Shown here in pieces: positions 50,569-61,800 of a stretch of 64,000 nt of DNA. The stretch's first letter is position 1; each line of letters opens with the position of its first letter. Source of the DNA: Pseudomonas cremoris (GTDB taxonomy: Bacteria; Pseudomonadota; Gammaproteobacteria; Pseudomonadales; Pseudomonadaceae); the NCBI RefSeq assembly GCF_014230465.1, contig NZ_JAAXCY010000011.1, positions 62,001 through 126,000 of the forward strand, written 5' to 3'. The translations under genes and the position numbers were made by a program. A model generated the notes under the pieces. The model was not told the DNA's origin and made no database searches. It saw only the letters and a program-made list of their open reading frames with translations.

Positions 50569-51462
50569 TCACCCCAACGCGGTATCCATCACCATCATCA
50601 AGCAAAAACCGATGCACAACCCCAGGCTAGCCAGCTTTTCGTGACCATTGCGCCGCGACTCGGGGATTACCTCATGCGTCACCACCAACAGCATTGCACC
50701 AGCTGCCAGGGCTAGCCCCAGCGGCAATAGCACCTCGGCCAAGCTCACCAGCCAAGCGCAAAGCACAGCAAACACTGGCTCGACCAAGCCTGACGCAGCA
50801 CCGATCAAGAACGCCTTGACCCGCGACATCCCTGCCCCGGCCAATACCAATGCAATCACCAGCCCTTCCGGCACGTCCTGCAAGGCAATGCCCATGGCCA
50901 GGCTATCTGCGTCGGGCATGCCCCCGCCCGCCGAAACACCCACCGCCATGCCTTCCGGAATGTTGTGGGCGATGATGGCGAACACGAACAGCCAGATGCG
51001 CGGCGGGATCACCGGGTTATCTGGCGTGCCCACGAGCATTTCCGGACTGGCGCCGGATACCTTACGGTCGACCAGATACAGCCCGAATGCTCCGAGCATG
51101 ATGCCGAAGCTGATCAACCCACTGGCGCCCCAAGGCGAGAGCCCGAGGGTTTCAGCGGCGGCAATGCCAGGCACGATCAACGAAAAAGCGGTTGCCGCCA
51201 GCATCACTCCGGCCCCAAAGCCCAGCAAAGTGTCGCTCAGCGCCACCGGCATCCGCCGAATCACCAACACTGGCACCGCACCAAGCGCCGTACCGAGCGC
51301 ACAAATCGCGCCGCCTTGCAGGGCCCGTAAAATGCGCGGCTCCAGGTTCAGCCACTCCAGCCCGTGGGCCACCAGCAATGCAGTACCTGCCAATAGCAGC
51401 AGCGAGCCAAACGCATAACGAAACATTCGCCCGCTGCTGATCGCCAGTGTTTCAGTGCCCAT
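50569..51462 (-). CDS. ZIP-family divalent metal transporter
   Basis: Inner-membrane protein of 297 aa with about eight spans. The metal-binding motifs are AHNIPEGMAVGV in helix 4 and ALQDVPEGLVIAL in helix 5, both characteristic of ZIP importers. It lies 32 nt downstream of the sodA stop on the same strand and is probably part of the fagA-fumC-orfX-sodA operon; Mn2+ (or Fe2+) uptake would fit, but the cation is inferred from context. Confidence 0.9.
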   Translation of the reverse strand: MGTETLAISSGRMFRYAFGSLLLLAGTALLVAHGLEWLNLEPRILRALQGGAICALGTALGAVPVLVIRRMPVALSDTLLGFGAGVMLAATAFSLIVPGIAAAETLGLSPWGASGLISFGIMLGAFGLYLVDRKVSGASPEMLVGTPDNPVIPPRIWLFVFAIIAHNIPEGMAVGVSAGGGMPDADSLAMGIALQDVPEGLVIALVLAGAGMSRVKAFLIGAASGLVEPVFAVLCAWLVSLAEVLLPLGLALAAGAMLLVVTHEVIPESRRNGHEKLASLGLCIGFCLMMVMDTALG

Positions 51463-51494
51463 AGTCGGCCTTAGATCTTGTTATAGGGTGGGTA

Positions 51495-52106
51495 TCAGGC
51501 CAGCGCGGCCTGGTAGCGCGCAGCGACTTCCGGCCAATTGATGACGCTGTAGAAGGCATTGATATATTCCGGGCGACGGTTCTGGTATAGCAGGTAGTAG
51601 GCGTGCTCCCAGACGTCCAGACCCAGGATCGGCGTGTTGCCGTTCATCAGCGGGCTGTCCTGGTTGCCACTGCTTTCCACCACAAGGGTCTTTTGCGGGG
51701 TCACGCTCAACCATGCCCAGCCACTGCCGAAGCGAGTAAGCGCGGCTTTGGTGAAGGCCTCTTTGAAACTATCGAAACCACCCAACTGTTCATCGATGGC
51801 CTTGCCAAGCGCACCCTCTGGCTTGCCACCACCTTTAGGCGACATCACCGCCCAGAACAGCGAATGGTTGGCGTGGCCGCCACCTTGGTTGATCACTGCC
51901 GCGCGCAGTTTTTCCGGCAATTGCTGAACGCTGGACACCAGCTTCTCGACCGGCCAGCCCGCGAACTCGGTGCCCTCGACCGCGGCATTGAGGTTGTTGA
52001 TGTAGGTCTGATGGTGTTTGGTGTAGTGGATCTCCATGGTTTGCGCATCGATATGCGGCTCCAGGGCGTCGTAGGCGTAAGGCAAGGCAGGCAAGGTGTA
52101 AGACAT
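51495..52106 (-). CDS. sodA: Manganese superoxide dismutase
   Basis: Removes superoxide in the cytoplasm. It is 203 aa with metal ligands His27, His81, Asp164 and His168 (DVWEHAY). [11 protein letters not shown] and NQDSPLM mark the Mn type rather than Fe type. ATG at 52106; the longer frame starts inside orfX. The gene is called sodM in P. aeruginosa. Confidence 0.93.
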   Translation of the reverse strand: MSYTLPALPYAYDALEPHIDAQTMEIHYTKHHQTYINNLNAAVEGTEFAGWPVEKLVSSVQQLPEKLRAAVINQGGGHANHSLFWAVMSPKGGGKPEGALGKAIDEQLGGFDSFKEAFTKAALTRFGSGWAWLSVTPQKTLVVESSGNQDSPLMNGNTPILGLDVWEHAYYLLYQNRRPEYINAFYSVINWPEVAARYQAALA

Positions 52107-52107
52107 T

Positions 52108-52551
52108 TCAATGAGCTCCGTAATAGGGACTGTTGCGGGTCGACGCATCCGTTTGCGCCGCAGTGCCGCCCAGCAAGCGATGGGTGCGTGGGTACTCGCC
52201 GTGATCGCTGATGAAATTCAACAGTTCGACGTAGGTCTTGCTGCTCTGACGCAGCGCCGCCTCCCGCAATTGCGGGCTCAGGCGTGGGTCCTGCATGGTC
52301 TGCAACAGACGCTGGTGAATGGCGCAGAGGTATTCCGCGCTTTCCTCCGGCTGGTTCAGACGCAGGTGCAGGTCCGCCAGGTTGTGATGGGAAATAACAC
52401 AAGCCGCCACCGCTTCGTCGGCATCCGCCCAGCGTTCGAATAACACTTGGGCCAGGGCCAGGGCTTGCAAATAGGCCTCGCGAGCGTCAACCAATTCGCC
52501 TGCCATAAAGCAGCGATTGGCCCGTTCGATCGTGCGTTTCCAGTGCTCCAT
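52108..52551 (-). CDS. TPR-like conserved protein (orfX of fumC-sodA operon)
   Basis: A 147-aa helical protein with TPR-like stretches ([29 protein letters not shown], in part, about residues 11-39). It lies between fumC and sodA, where the same uncharacterised gene occurs in P. aeruginosa. No enzymatic motif. Its stop is 1 nt from the sodA start, so the two are coupled. Confidence 0.78.
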   Translation of the reverse strand: MEHWKRTIERANRCFMAGELVDAREAYLQALALAQVLFERWADADEAVAACVISHHNLADLHLRLNQPEESAEYLCAIHQRLLQTMQDPRLSPQLREAALRQSSKTYVELLNFISDHGEYPRTHRLLGGTAAQTDASTRNSPYYGAH

Positions 52552-52578
52552 GGTGAGCCTCCAAAGCAGAGTCGGTGA

Positions 52579-53955
52579 TTACACGCCGCCAGCTGTGAGC
52601 TTTTCCGGGTCCAGCAGGACTTCCAGTTGGCTGCGGGGCAAGTCGGTGTGCTCAAGGGCGACATCAATCACCGGGCGGCCTTGTTGATAGGCCTTCTTGG
52701 CGATTTCAGCGGCTTTCTGGTAACCAATGATCGGGTTGAGTGCGGTGACCAGGATCGGGTTACGCGACAGCGCTTCCTTAAGCTTGGCTTCGTTGACCTT
52801 GAAGCTGGCGATCGCCTTGTCCGCCAGCAAACGGCTGGAATTGGCCAACAGTTCCAGGCTACTGAGCAGGTTCTGGGCGATGATCGGCAGCATCACATTG
52901 AGCTCGAAGTTGCCCGATTGACCGGCAACAGTAATTACCGTGTCATTGCCAATGACTTGTGCAGCCACCATGGCTGTCGCTTCCGGAATCACCGGGTTGA
53001 CCTTGCCAGGCATGATCGAGGATCCAGGCTGCAGCCCCTCCAACTCGATTTCACCGAGGCCGGCCAAAGGGCCGGAGTTCATCCAACGCAGGTCATTGGC
53101 GATTTTCATCAACGAGACAGCAACGGCCTTCAATTGACCAGAAACCGCGACGGCGGTGTCTTGGGAGCCGATCAGCGCGAACAGGTTTTTGCCCGGCGTA
53201 AATTTCACGTCCGTCAGGTTGCTCAATTGCTGGCTGAAGCGCGCGGCAAATTCCGGGTGGGCATTGATCCCGGTACCGACGGCGGTACCACCCTGTGCAA
53301 GGGACTGCAGGCTGGGCAGCAGGTCCTGGAGGTGAACGATATTGGCCTTGAGTTGCTGCGCCCACCCATTGAGCACCTGGCTCATGCGCACCGGCATGGC
53401 ATCCATCAAGTGAGTGCGGCCGGTCTTGATGAACGGATGGACTTCCTCGGCCTTCTGCTCGATTACCTGAACCAGATGCAACAGGGCCGGCAAGGTTTGC
53501 TCGTGCAGGACTAGCGCGGCGCTGACGTGGATAGTGGTCGGGATAATGTCGTTACTGCTCTGCCCGCAGTTCACGTGATCGTTGGGGTTGATCGCCTCGC
53601 CGAGCAAACGCGTGGCGAGTGTGGCAATGACTTCGTTGGCGTTCATGTTGGAACTGGTGCCGGAACCGGTCTGGAAGATATCCACCGGGAAGTGCTGCAT
53701 GAAATCGCCTTCCAGCAAACCCTGGGCAGCATCGACAATGGCTTTGCCCTGCCCTTCACTGATCTGCTTGAGGTCGACATTGACCTTGGCTGCAGCGGCC
53801 TTGGCCAGGATCAGCGCGCGAATGAATTGCGCCGGCATGCGTTGGTGGCTGATCGGGAAGTTGTTCACCGCGCGCTGGGTTTGTGCGCCATACAAGGCCT
53901 CGGTCGGCACTTGCAGCTCGCCCATGCTGTCGCGTTCGATACGGGTGTTACTCAT
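52579..53955 (-). CDS. fumC: Class II (iron-independent) fumarase FumC
   Basis: Interconverts fumarate and malate without an Fe-S cluster. It is 458 aa, with QTGSGTSSNMNANEV at residues 95-109, TGRTHLMDA near 178-186 and the superfamily signature GSSIMPGKVNP at 311-321. It overlaps the fagA-like gene by 8 nt. Fur control makes it replace Fe-S fumarases when iron is short. Confidence 0.95.
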   Translation of the reverse strand: MSNTRIERDSMGELQVPTEALYGAQTQRAVNNFPISHQRMPAQFIRALILAKAAAAKVNVDLKQISEGQGKAIVDAAQGLLEGDFMQHFPVDIFQTGSGTSSNMNANEVIATLATRLLGEAINPNDHVNCGQSSNDIIPTTIHVSAALVLHEQTLPALLHLVQVIEQKAEEVHPFIKTGRTHLMDAMPVRMSQVLNGWAQQLKANIVHLQDLLPSLQSLAQGGTAVGTGINAHPEFAARFSQQLSNLTDVKFTPGKNLFALIGSQDTAVAVSGQLKAVAVSLMKIANDLRWMNSGPLAGLGEIELEGLQPGSSIMPGKVNPVIPEATAMVAAQVIGNDTVITVAGQSGNFELNVMLPIIAQNLLSSLELLANSSRLLADKAIASFKVNEAKLKEALSRNPILVTALNPIIGYQKAAEIAKKAYQQGRPVIDVALEHTDLPRSQLEVLLDPEKLTAGGV

Positions 53956-54343
53956 CGTTAGATCCTTGCACCAGGTCGGAGTGAGAAATAGACGGCAGCA
54001 ATTCGCAGGTCGCCAATCGCCACGCAAAGCTCTGCCAGCGCTTGAGGCGGCAGGCACAGTGAGAGAGTTTTTCCAGGTCACGCAGGGGGCGCCAGGCTTG
54101 GTCCAGGCACATAGAGCGCCAATGCCAGGGCAGCGCGATATCGTTGGCGGTGTCGAGCAGCAGACGGAATGAGGTTTCAGCGATCGTCCACGGATGGGTG
54201 GCTGTGCAGCACGCCAGGTATCGACCCTCATTGAGGTAATGTTCGATCAGGCGCGGCTCGTCGGGATTGAGGCCGCAGCGAATCTGGCGACTCATCCAGC
54301 GCCAGCTTTCCAGATAAGGATCCTCATGCAGGACAGAACTCAT
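53948..54343 (-). CDS. FagA-like Fur-associated protein
   Basis: A 131-aa soluble protein of unknown function, rich in Trp, Arg and Cys, located upstream of fumC exactly like P. aeruginosa fagA. ATG at 54343 is preferred to a codon 9 bp earlier. The upstream region carries a Fur box, so it heads the iron-starvation operon. Confidence 0.78.
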   Translation of the reverse strand: MSSVLHEDPYLESWRWMSRQIRCGLNPDEPRLIEHYLNEGRYLACCTATHPWTIAETSFRLLLDTANDIALPWHWRSMCLDQAWRPLRDLEKLSHCACRLKRWQSFAWRLATCELLPSISHSDLVQGSNDE

Positions 54344-54359
54344 GATCCACACTCATTCG

Positions 54360-54397
54360 GTAATGATATTTATTATTAAATGATATTGAGAATCAAA
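54360..54397 (-). promoter_or_regulatory. Fur box and promoter of fagA-fumC-sodA operon
   Basis: On the minus strand GATTCTCAATATCATTTAA (54378-54396) and the repeated AATGATATT units at 54362-54370 and 54380-54388 match Fur hexamers (NATWAT) over two overlapping boxes. TTGTTT and TAATAA with a 17-bp spacer could be the -35 and -10, with Fur covering both. This agrees with the known iron repression of the P. aeruginosa operon. Confidence 0.75.
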
Positions 54398-54434
54398 ACA
54401 AGAGTGGCGCATTAATACACCTTTAGGGCAGCCA

Positions 54435-54475
54435 CAAAAAAAGGCGCGCCATCCGTGAGATGGCGCGCCTTTTTG
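54435..54475. terminator. Bidirectional rho-independent terminator
   Basis: AAAAAAAGGCGCGCCAT-CCGTGAG-ATGGCGCGCC then a T-run, directly after the pmbA stop and upstream of the fagA promoter. It isolates the two units. Confidence 0.88.
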
Positions 54476-54492
54476 TTAAAACGACGGAAGAA

Positions 54493-55839
54493 TCAGCTAC
54501 CAGCGACAGTCATCCGCTCAATCAGTACCGAACCTGTGCGGATGTTACTGCGCAATTCCAGATCGCTACCCACCGCGACAATCTGCTTAAACATGTCGCG
54601 CATGTTGCCGGCGATGGTCACTTCCTGAACGGCGAATTGAATTTCGCCGTTCTCTACCCAGAAACCCGCCGCACCACGGGAGTAGTCACCGGTGACCATG
54701 TTCAGGCCGTGGCCCATCAGTTCGGTCACCAACAAGCCACGCCCCATACGACGTAGCAGCGCTGCCTGGTCTTCATCGCCATGGGTGACGAACAAGTTAT
54801 GCACTCCGCCAGAGTTGGCCGTGCTTGGCAAACCGAGTTTGCGGCCAGAATAAGTGCCCAGTACGTAGGACACCAACTCACCGCTCTCGACAAACGGCTT
54901 GGCATAAGTCGCCAGGCCATCACCGTCGAACGCCGAACTGCCCATGGCACGCATCAAGTGCGGGCGCTCATCGATGGTCAGCCACTCTGGGAACAGCTTC
55001 TGACCAATCGAGCCTTCCAGGAACGACGATTTTCGATAGAGGTTCCCACCGGAAATCGCCCCCAGGAAACTGCCGAACAAACCGCCGGCCAGTTCCGCCG
55101 AGAACAGCACCGGCACCTCGCAGGTCGGCACCGGACGCGCGCCCAAACGGCTCGCGGCACGTTGCGCAGCGCGCTGGCCAATGCTGGCTGGGTCTGCCAG
55201 CAATTCACCCTGGCGATTCACGTCGTACCAGTAATCGCGCTGCATCTGGCCATTGGCTTCGGCGATCATCACGCAACTCAAGCTATGGCGCGTAGACGCA
55301 TAACCGCCGATAAAACCATGGCTGTTGCCATACACACGGCAGCCCTGGTGTGTGCTCAACGTGGTGCCATCAGCGTTCTTGATGCGGGCATCGGCGTCGA
55401 ATGCGGCCGCTTCGCAGGCCAACGCCTGCTCGATCGCCTGCTCGGGCGTGATGTCCCAGGCGTGGAATAGATCAAAGTCTTTCAATTCCTTGGCCATCAA
55501 GGCTTTGTCAGCCAAACCCGAGCATTCGTCTTCAGAGGTGTGCTTGGCAATTGCCAGCGCGGCGGCAACGGTTTCACGAATCGCCTCTGGGCCGCTGGCC
55601 GATGTGCTGGCCGAACCTTTGCGCTGTCCCATGTACAAGGTGATGCCAAACCCTTGGTCACGGTTGAATTCGACGGTTTCCACTTCCCGCTGACGTACCG
55701 AAGTCGACAGCCCCTGCTCCAGCGACACCGCCACTTCACAGGCACTGGCCCCCTGGCGCTTGGCCTCGGCAAGGATCTGCTCGACTTGTTCCTGCAGTGC
55801 CGGTAACGCTTGCGGACCGACGCTTTGGGCTGCACTCAT
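54493..55839 (-). CDS. pmbA: Metalloprotease PmbA (TldE)
   Basis: A 448-aa protein that forms a heterodimer with TldD; the pair cleaves unstructured peptides and matures microcin-like precursors. It has the TldD/PmbA fold without HExxxH, as expected for PmbA. ATG at 55839 has GGAG 6 nt before. Divergent from yjgA. Confidence 0.93.
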   Translation of the reverse strand: MSAAQSVGPQALPALQEQVEQILAEAKRQGASACEVAVSLEQGLSTSVRQREVETVEFNRDQGFGITLYMGQRKGSASTSASGPEAIRETVAAALAIAKHTSEDECSGLADKALMAKELKDFDLFHAWDITPEQAIEQALACEAAAFDADARIKNADGTTLSTHQGCRVYGNSHGFIGGYASTRHSLSCVMIAEANGQMQRDYWYDVNRQGELLADPASIGQRAAQRAASRLGARPVPTCEVPVLFSAELAGGLFGSFLGAISGGNLYRKSSFLEGSIGQKLFPEWLTIDERPHLMRAMGSSAFDGDGLATYAKPFVESGELVSYVLGTYSGRKLGLPSTANSGGVHNLFVTHGDEDQAALLRRMGRGLLVTELMGHGLNMVTGDYSRGAAGFWVENGEIQFAVQEVTIAGNMRDMFKQIVAVGSDLELRSNIRTGSVLIERMTVAGS

Positions 55840-55947
55840 GGTTTTCTCCACTCAAATTCTGCTTTCGGTTAAGGCCATCGAGCGACCGGGCCGGACAAGC
55901 GGCCCCCGACTGGTTATCATGGCGGCGTTTCTTTGCGGACTGCCACC

Positions 55948-56469
55948 ATGGTTGATTCTTACGACGACTCCCTCGATGGGGAGAAAAGCAAAACCCAGGT
56001 CAAACGTGAGCTGCATGCTCTGGTTGACCTCGGCGAGCGCCTTACAACGCTCAAGAAGGATTTGATTGCAAAACTGCCACTGACCGACGAAATGCGTCGA
56101 GCCTTGGCCGATGCGCCCAAGCACACCGCGAATATCGCGCGTAAACGGCACATCTCGTTTATCGGCAAACTGATGCGCGACCAAGACATTGACGCCATTC
56201 TGACCTTGCTCGACCAAACCGATGCCTCCACTCGCCAGTACAACGAACGTTTCCACAACCTGGAACGTTGGCGTGACCGCCTGATCTCGGGCGATGACGC
56301 TGTGCTGGAGAAATTCGTGGTGGACTACCCGGACGCGGACCGCCAGCAACTGCGCTCCCTGATCCGTCAGGCCCAGCACGAGCTGGCGCATAACAAAGCG
56401 CCGGCCACCAGCCGTAAAATCTTCAAGTACATCCGTGAGCTGGACGAGACCCAACGCGGCCTGCGTTGA
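55948..56469 (+). CDS. Ribosome-associated protein YjgA (DarP, DUF615)
   Basis: A 173-aa acidic/basic helical protein of the DUF615 family, called YjgA or DarP, which associates with late 50S assembly intermediates. Motifs: [20 protein letters not shown] (in part) and [27 protein letters not shown] (in part). The pmbA-yjgA divergent order is conserved in gammaproteobacteria. A GGGTGGCGA/TCGCCACCC hairpin follows (56480-56500). Confidence 0.9.
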   Translation: MVDSYDDSLDGEKSKTQVKRELHALVDLGERLTTLKKDLIAKLPLTDEMRRALADAPKHTANIARKRHISFIGKLMRDQDIDAILTLLDQTDASTRQYNERFHNLERWRDRLISGDDAVLEKFVVDYPDADRQQLRSLIRQAQHELAHNKAPATSRKIFKYIRELDETQRGLR

Positions 56470-56515
56470 TCCCTTCCCCGGGTGGCGACCTTCGCCACCC
56501 GAAGCTCCACATCCC

Positions 56516-57958
56516 TTACGAGCCCGTGCCACCCACGGTGATCGCATCAATTTTCAGCGTTGGCTGGCCGACACCCACCGGCACCGACTGCCCATCTTTC
56601 CCGCACGTGCCCACGCCGCTGTCCAGCGACAGGTCGTTACCGACCATCGACACCTTGCTCATCGCCTCCGGCCCGTTGCCGATCAACGTTGCGCCTTTGA
56701 CCGGCGCGGTGATCTTGCCGTCTTCGATCAGGTACGCCTCACTGGTGGAGAACACGAACTTACCGCTGGTGATATCCACCTGGCCGCCGCCGAGGTTGGC
56801 GCAATAGATCCCGCGCTTGACCGAGGCGATGATTTCCGCTGGATCGCTTTCGCCACCGAGCATGTAGGTATTGGTCATACGCGGCATCGGCAGGTGCGCG
56901 TAGGATTCACGGCGGCCGTTACCGGTACGCGCGACGCCCATCAGGCGCGCATTGAGCTTGTCTTGCATGTAGCCCTTGAGCACGCCGTTTTCGATCAGGG
57001 TGGTGCACTCGGTTGGCGTGCCTTCATCGTCCACACTCAACGAGCCCCGGCGACCGGCCAAGGTGCCGTCATCGACAATGGTGCACAGCTTGGACGCAAC
57101 CATCTCGCCCACGCGCCCGCTGTAGGCTGAACTGCCTTTGCGGTTGAAGTCGCCTTCCAGGCCATGGCCGACCGCTTCGTGCAACAACACGCCGGACCAA
57201 CCCGAACCCAGCACCACCGGCAAGGTACCGGCCGGCGCAGGAATGGCTTCCAGGTTGACCAGTGCCTGGCGCAGCGCCTCACGGGCATAACCCATGGCGC
57301 GGTCTTCAGCGAGGAAATAGCGGTAATCGGTACGCCCGCCACCCCCATGGCCACCGCGCTCGCGGCGACCGTTCTGCTCGACGATCACACTGACGTTGAA
57401 CCGCACCAACGGCCGCACGTCTGCCGCCAAGCCACCATCGGTGGACGCCACCAGGATGCGCTCCCACACACCGGCCATGCTCACGGTGACCTGTTGGATA
57501 CGCGGGTCCAATGCACGAGTGGCGGCGTCGACACGCTTGAGCAACTCGACCTTCTCAGCGCGGCTGATCACTTCCAGAGGGTTATCCGGCGCATATAACT
57601 GGGCCACATCCTGGGTGCTGAACGCCTGCACCGTGCCATTTTGACCGGCTCGGGAGATCGAACGTGCAGCACGCGCCGCAAGGCCCAAGGCTTCCAGCGT
57701 GATTGCGTTGCTGTAGGCAAAGCCGGTTTTCTCACCGGACTGCGCACGCACGCCTACACCCTGGTCAAGGTTGAAGCTGCCTTCCTTGACGATGCCATCT
57801 TCCAGCGCCCAGGACTCGGAGATCTGCCCCTGAAAATACAGGTCAGCCGCATCGATGCCTGGCCCGGCGAGATCGCCCAGCACGGTTTGCAAACTTTCGA
57901 TGGTCACGCCACCGGGTGCCAGGAGGTGTTCACTGACTGAGGACAACAACTCGCTCAT
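56516..57958 (-). CDS. tldD: Metalloprotease TldD
   Basis: A 480-aa zinc metalloprotease subunit with HEAVGH at residues 260-265 in [14 protein letters not shown], which supplies the catalytic centre of the TldD-TldE (PmbA) complex. The partner pmbA lies only 0.7 kb away. Its start at 57958 is 16 nt after the nitrilase stop; the longer frame extends into that gene and is rejected. Confidence 0.95.
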   Translation of the reverse strand: MSELLSSVSEHLLAPGGVTIESLQTVLGDLAGPGIDAADLYFQGQISESWALEDGIVKEGSFNLDQGVGVRAQSGEKTGFAYSNAITLEALGLAARAARSISRAGQNGTVQAFSTQDVAQLYAPDNPLEVISRAEKVELLKRVDAATRALDPRIQQVTVSMAGVWERILVASTDGGLAADVRPLVRFNVSVIVEQNGRRERGGHGGGGRTDYRYFLAEDRAMGYAREALRQALVNLEAIPAPAGTLPVVLGSGWSGVLLHEAVGHGLEGDFNRKGSSAYSGRVGEMVASKLCTIVDDGTLAGRRGSLSVDDEGTPTECTTLIENGVLKGYMQDKLNARLMGVARTGNGRRESYAHLPMPRMTNTYMLGGESDPAEIIASVKRGIYCANLGGGQVDITSGKFVFSTSEAYLIEDGKITAPVKGATLIGNGPEAMSKVSMVGNDLSLDSGVGTCGKDGQSVPVGVGQPTLKIDAITVGGTGS

Positions 57959-57974
57959 AGGTTTGGCCTTAAAT

Positions 57975-58823
57975 TCATCGTTCCGAAGCAGGCCGCTGTG
58001 CGCCCTGCGAGAAAAAGCGCCGATGGTTGACCACCGGCATGCGCGCCCGTATCGACGCCTGTTCACTGCTATCGCGCTCGGCCAACAACACCGCTTCGCC
58101 TTGATCCTGTTGCGTCAGTACACGCCCCCACGGGTCGACAATCGCCGCATGTCCATGGGTTTCCCGTGGCCCCGGATGCACACCACCCTGGGCGGCCGCC
58201 AGCAGATAGCACTGGGTCTCGATGGCCCTGGCGCGAATCAGCACGTCCCAGTGCGCGGCACCGGTCACTGCCGTAAAGGCCGAAGGTGCAGTAATCAACT
58301 CGGCCCCCGCTGCGCGCAGCTCGCTGTACAACTCGGGAAAGCGCAGGTCGTAACACACTGTCAGGCCCAAACGGCCAACCGGCGTATCCGCCACCACTAC
58401 ATTGCTCCCGAAAGCATAGTCGTCGGATTCCCGATAACGACCGCGTGTATCTGCAACATCGACATCGAACAGGTGCAACTTGTCGTAGCGGGCAACGATT
58501 TCACCGCGATCATCGACCAACAATGAGCAGGCATTGGACTTGGCGTTCGGCTGGCCTTCTGGGGGCAGCGGTAAAGTACCGGCCACTATCCATAAGGTGA
58601 GGTCGCGGGCGGTCTGTTTCAACCACGGCAGGATCGGGCCTTCGCCCAAGGCCTCGGCGCGGCCGATGTCGGCGACGTCGCGACGGCCCATGGCGGCGAA
58701 GTTTTCCGGGAGTACCGCAAGCTTTGCTCCGGCCGCTGCTGCTTGTTCCAGCAGGCGTCGGGCCTGAGCCAGATTGGCCAGCACATCGCTCTGGCTGACC
58801 ATTTGAATTACCGCAAAGGACAT
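57975..58823 (-). CDS. Carbon-nitrogen hydrolase (nitrilase superfamily)
   Basis: A 282-aa cytoplasmic hydrolase. The catalytic triad Glu40 (VLPENF), Lys115 (RYDKLHLFD) and Cys157 ([12 protein letters not shown]) is complete. It resembles Nit1-type deaminated glutathione amidases and omega-amidases; the particular amide cannot be told. Conserved between yhdP and tldD. Confidence 0.9.
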   Translation of the reverse strand: MSFAVIQMVSQSDVLANLAQARRLLEQAAAAGAKLAVLPENFAAMGRRDVADIGRAEALGEGPILPWLKQTARDLTLWIVAGTLPLPPEGQPNAKSNACSLLVDDRGEIVARYDKLHLFDVDVADTRGRYRESDDYAFGSNVVVADTPVGRLGLTVCYDLRFPELYSELRAAGAELITAPSAFTAVTGAAHWDVLIRARAIETQCYLLAAAQGGVHPGPRETHGHAAIVDPWGRVLTQQDQGEAVLLAERDSSEQASIRARMPVVNHRRFFSQGAQRPASER

Positions 58824-58871
58824 GGGCCGACACTCCGTAATAGGCATGCGGCCATGCTACTCCACAGGCTC

Positions 58872-61800
58872 TCAGTTTGGTTTTTCAAATGGCTTGTCGA
58901 AGGTGATTTTCGGGTCCTTCCAAGGGCCTTCCACTTTGTACTGCACGCTGGCAAAACGCGACACCCGATCACCGATCAACTTGTCGATCAGGAACAAAGC
59001 ACCACCAATGGCCGGCGCACCGACGATCAGCGCAGCAATCGGCAGATTGTTGGTGACCGGCAACGTAACGAGCAACTTGGCGTCGACACGGTCGGCCACC
59101 AAGTCGAGGGTGCCGTTGAGCTCCAGGTTGGTCGACGGCCCGGTCATGGTGATCGGCTCACGGGTGACGAACACGCCATTACTGGCGGCCAACAAACCTT
59201 TTACCCGATCGTAGCTCAAGCCCTTGCCGAGCAAGTCAGAGAAATCAAGGCGCAGTCGGCGACCAATGGAGTTGAAGTTAAGCAACCCGAACACCCGCAG
59301 GGCCTGGGCCCCACCCTCCACTTCCACAAACTGACCGTTGCGGAACGCCGCATCCAGGCTGCCAGAGAAGCGCTTGGGCCCGACATAAGCCGGTGAACCG
59401 GGCCAGCGTCCGTCTACGTCCAGATGGAAATCCTGGCTGGTGACGGTAGGGGCATACCCCCAGCCCTTGAGCACATCGCCAATATTCTTGCCATCCAGAC
59501 GGCCCTTGTACCAACTGCTGCTATCGCCTGCCGTGCCTTCCCAACCACCGGCGCCTTTGAGCTGCATGCCCTTGAGCCCCAAGTCCAGGTTATTGAAGGC
59601 CATGCCCTTGGCGGTTGGTCGGATCTTCAACGACCAGGCCCCCACCAGGTCAGGCCCCTGGAACAGCTGAGCAATCGAGATATCCAACGCCGGAATGTCC
59701 TTGGGGTCGATATCCGCCAGTGGATCGGGCGCGTTCTCGTTTGCCTGCACCGTCGGGTCGGGAGCGGGCAACTTCACGTATTGCAGGTTGACCACGATCG
59801 GTGCGCCTTTGGCGTCCGGCAGGTTTACGCTGCCCTTGGCTTGCAGGCTGTCGAGTTGCAAGCCCCACGCCGCCGGCTTGCGGTCCAGTTGCAGGTTGAC
59901 CTGTTCGAATTGGGTGCCAAAACCGCTCAGCTTGCCTACCTTGAAATCGGCGCTATTGAGCAATTGCTTGGCGCTGCCGCCTGGGTCATTGCCTGCGTAT
60001 CGATCGACCAGTTTCTTCCAGGGGTCGATATCCAGCTCCGACAACACGCCACGAATGCGCAACCCCTTGCTCGTCGGCAGCAGTGCATCGCCATCACCGA
60101 GGAACAACTCACCTCGGCCCTCATTGAACTTGTCCGGCGGTGCGGCGAAGGTGAAGTTCGCCAGCTCGCCGTAATCGAACCAATAACGGCGCTCGGCGCC
60201 CTGCAGGGTCATGCGGAATGTGCTATCGCGACCTTGGCTGGCCGGCATGCCGAACGGAGCCGGCAAGTCCACCGCCACGCCCTTGAGGCTGGAACTGACC
60301 ATCAACTGGCTGTCCGCGCCGTCCAGGTTCAGCTGCAACTGGTACGGAATGTCGCCAGACACCGGCAATGGCTGAGTGATTTTCAGCCAGTCGGTCAGCC
60401 GCTTGACGGTGACCTGGCCCTTGGCCGTCACCCGAGTGCTGATTTTGCCCGGTTTACCGTCAGCAGTTATTTGCGCAGTGATAGGCCGATCAAACGCCTG
60501 GGCGGAGATGGTCTGGCCACTGAGGCCCTTGGCACTGTCAAAGCGGAAATCCCCTTTGAGCTGGGTCAGGTCCAGCGTCGGCTCAGCCAATTGCAGGCGT
60601 GACTTGTCGGTCTTGAAGTCCACCACGATTTTCGGCTCGGCGTCCTTGGCCAGCGGGATATCCAGGTCAAGGCTGCCTTGCAGGTCGCCATCGCCCTTCC
60701 AGCCGGCAAACGTCGATGCCGTACCGATCGGCGCTTCCTGAAGGATTTTCAAGCCATCACCCAGTCCACCGGCAAAACCGCCGGTCAGCAACAGATGACT
60801 GTCCTTGCCCGCAGGTGCATGGGGAATGTTGACGTAGATGTCCTTGACCTTGGTATCGAGCAACTGGCCCTTGCTGGCCAGGATGCGCACGCCGCTCTCC
60901 TCGACGAACACTTCGCCCTTGACCTTGCTGACATGGGGCCAGCCTGGCTGGAACGCGAGTTCAGCATCATGCACCTTGAAGAACAGGCTGATATTGCGCG
61001 AAGCCGGCAACGCATCGTGGTTCAGCGAGCCTTGGTATTGGAAGAAACCCTCATCCACCGCACCCTTGAGGATCGCAGTGCGCAGCCATTCATCCAACGC
61101 CGGGCTCAACACCGCCGGCAGGTATTTAGGGGTAAAACGCCCATCGCCATCGACCATGCCGACCCGCAGGTCCATATAGTCTTCTTGCGCCTGATCAAAA
61201 TGCAGGCGAATCAAGAAGTCGGCAGCGACCTTACCCTCTTCACCCAGCACCTTGATATACGGGGCGATCAAGGTGAAACCTTCCTTGTCCAGCTTCCACG
61301 TCAGTCGCGCATTGGCCTGGATGTACTGCCACGGCTTGGCGAAAATCGGGTCGAGGTGCAGGGAAAAGTCCTTGCTGTCCATGCGTAACTCGCCATGGCC
61401 GAGGTCACCGCTGATGCTGCCGGAGACGTTACGCGCAGCGGGCGCACCGAAGTAGGCATCAAAGCCGATGCGCTCCAGGTTGGCGGCGAAACTGACTTTC
61501 TGATCGGAAGTGTCTTGAGGGCGAAAATCCACCAGCACGTTACGCAGCATGCCGGTGGCTTTCAGGTGTTCGATGGTTTTGGCGACGCCTTCCGGTAACG
61601 GCGCCAGGGCATTCAGCAACGGCGTGATGGGCGTCAGGTCCAGGCGGTCGGCCTGAAGTTTCCAGACCTCCAAGTCCTTGTCGGAAGCCAGGGTTTGCTG
61701 CAACTGCAGACGCGACTCCCAACGAGTTTCACCAAGGTTCATCGCCAGTGAGTCGAACAGCACTTCAAGACCCGTCTCACTGCGTTGCAGGTAGGCCGTC

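Noticed and set aside
50552..50572. Terminator after ptsO
   Set aside because: A good hairpin but without a T-run, and overlapping the ZIP stop. Not strong enough to list as a terminator.
59424..60602. 392-codon plus-strand frame
   Set aside because: Antisense to yhdP; a compositional shadow.
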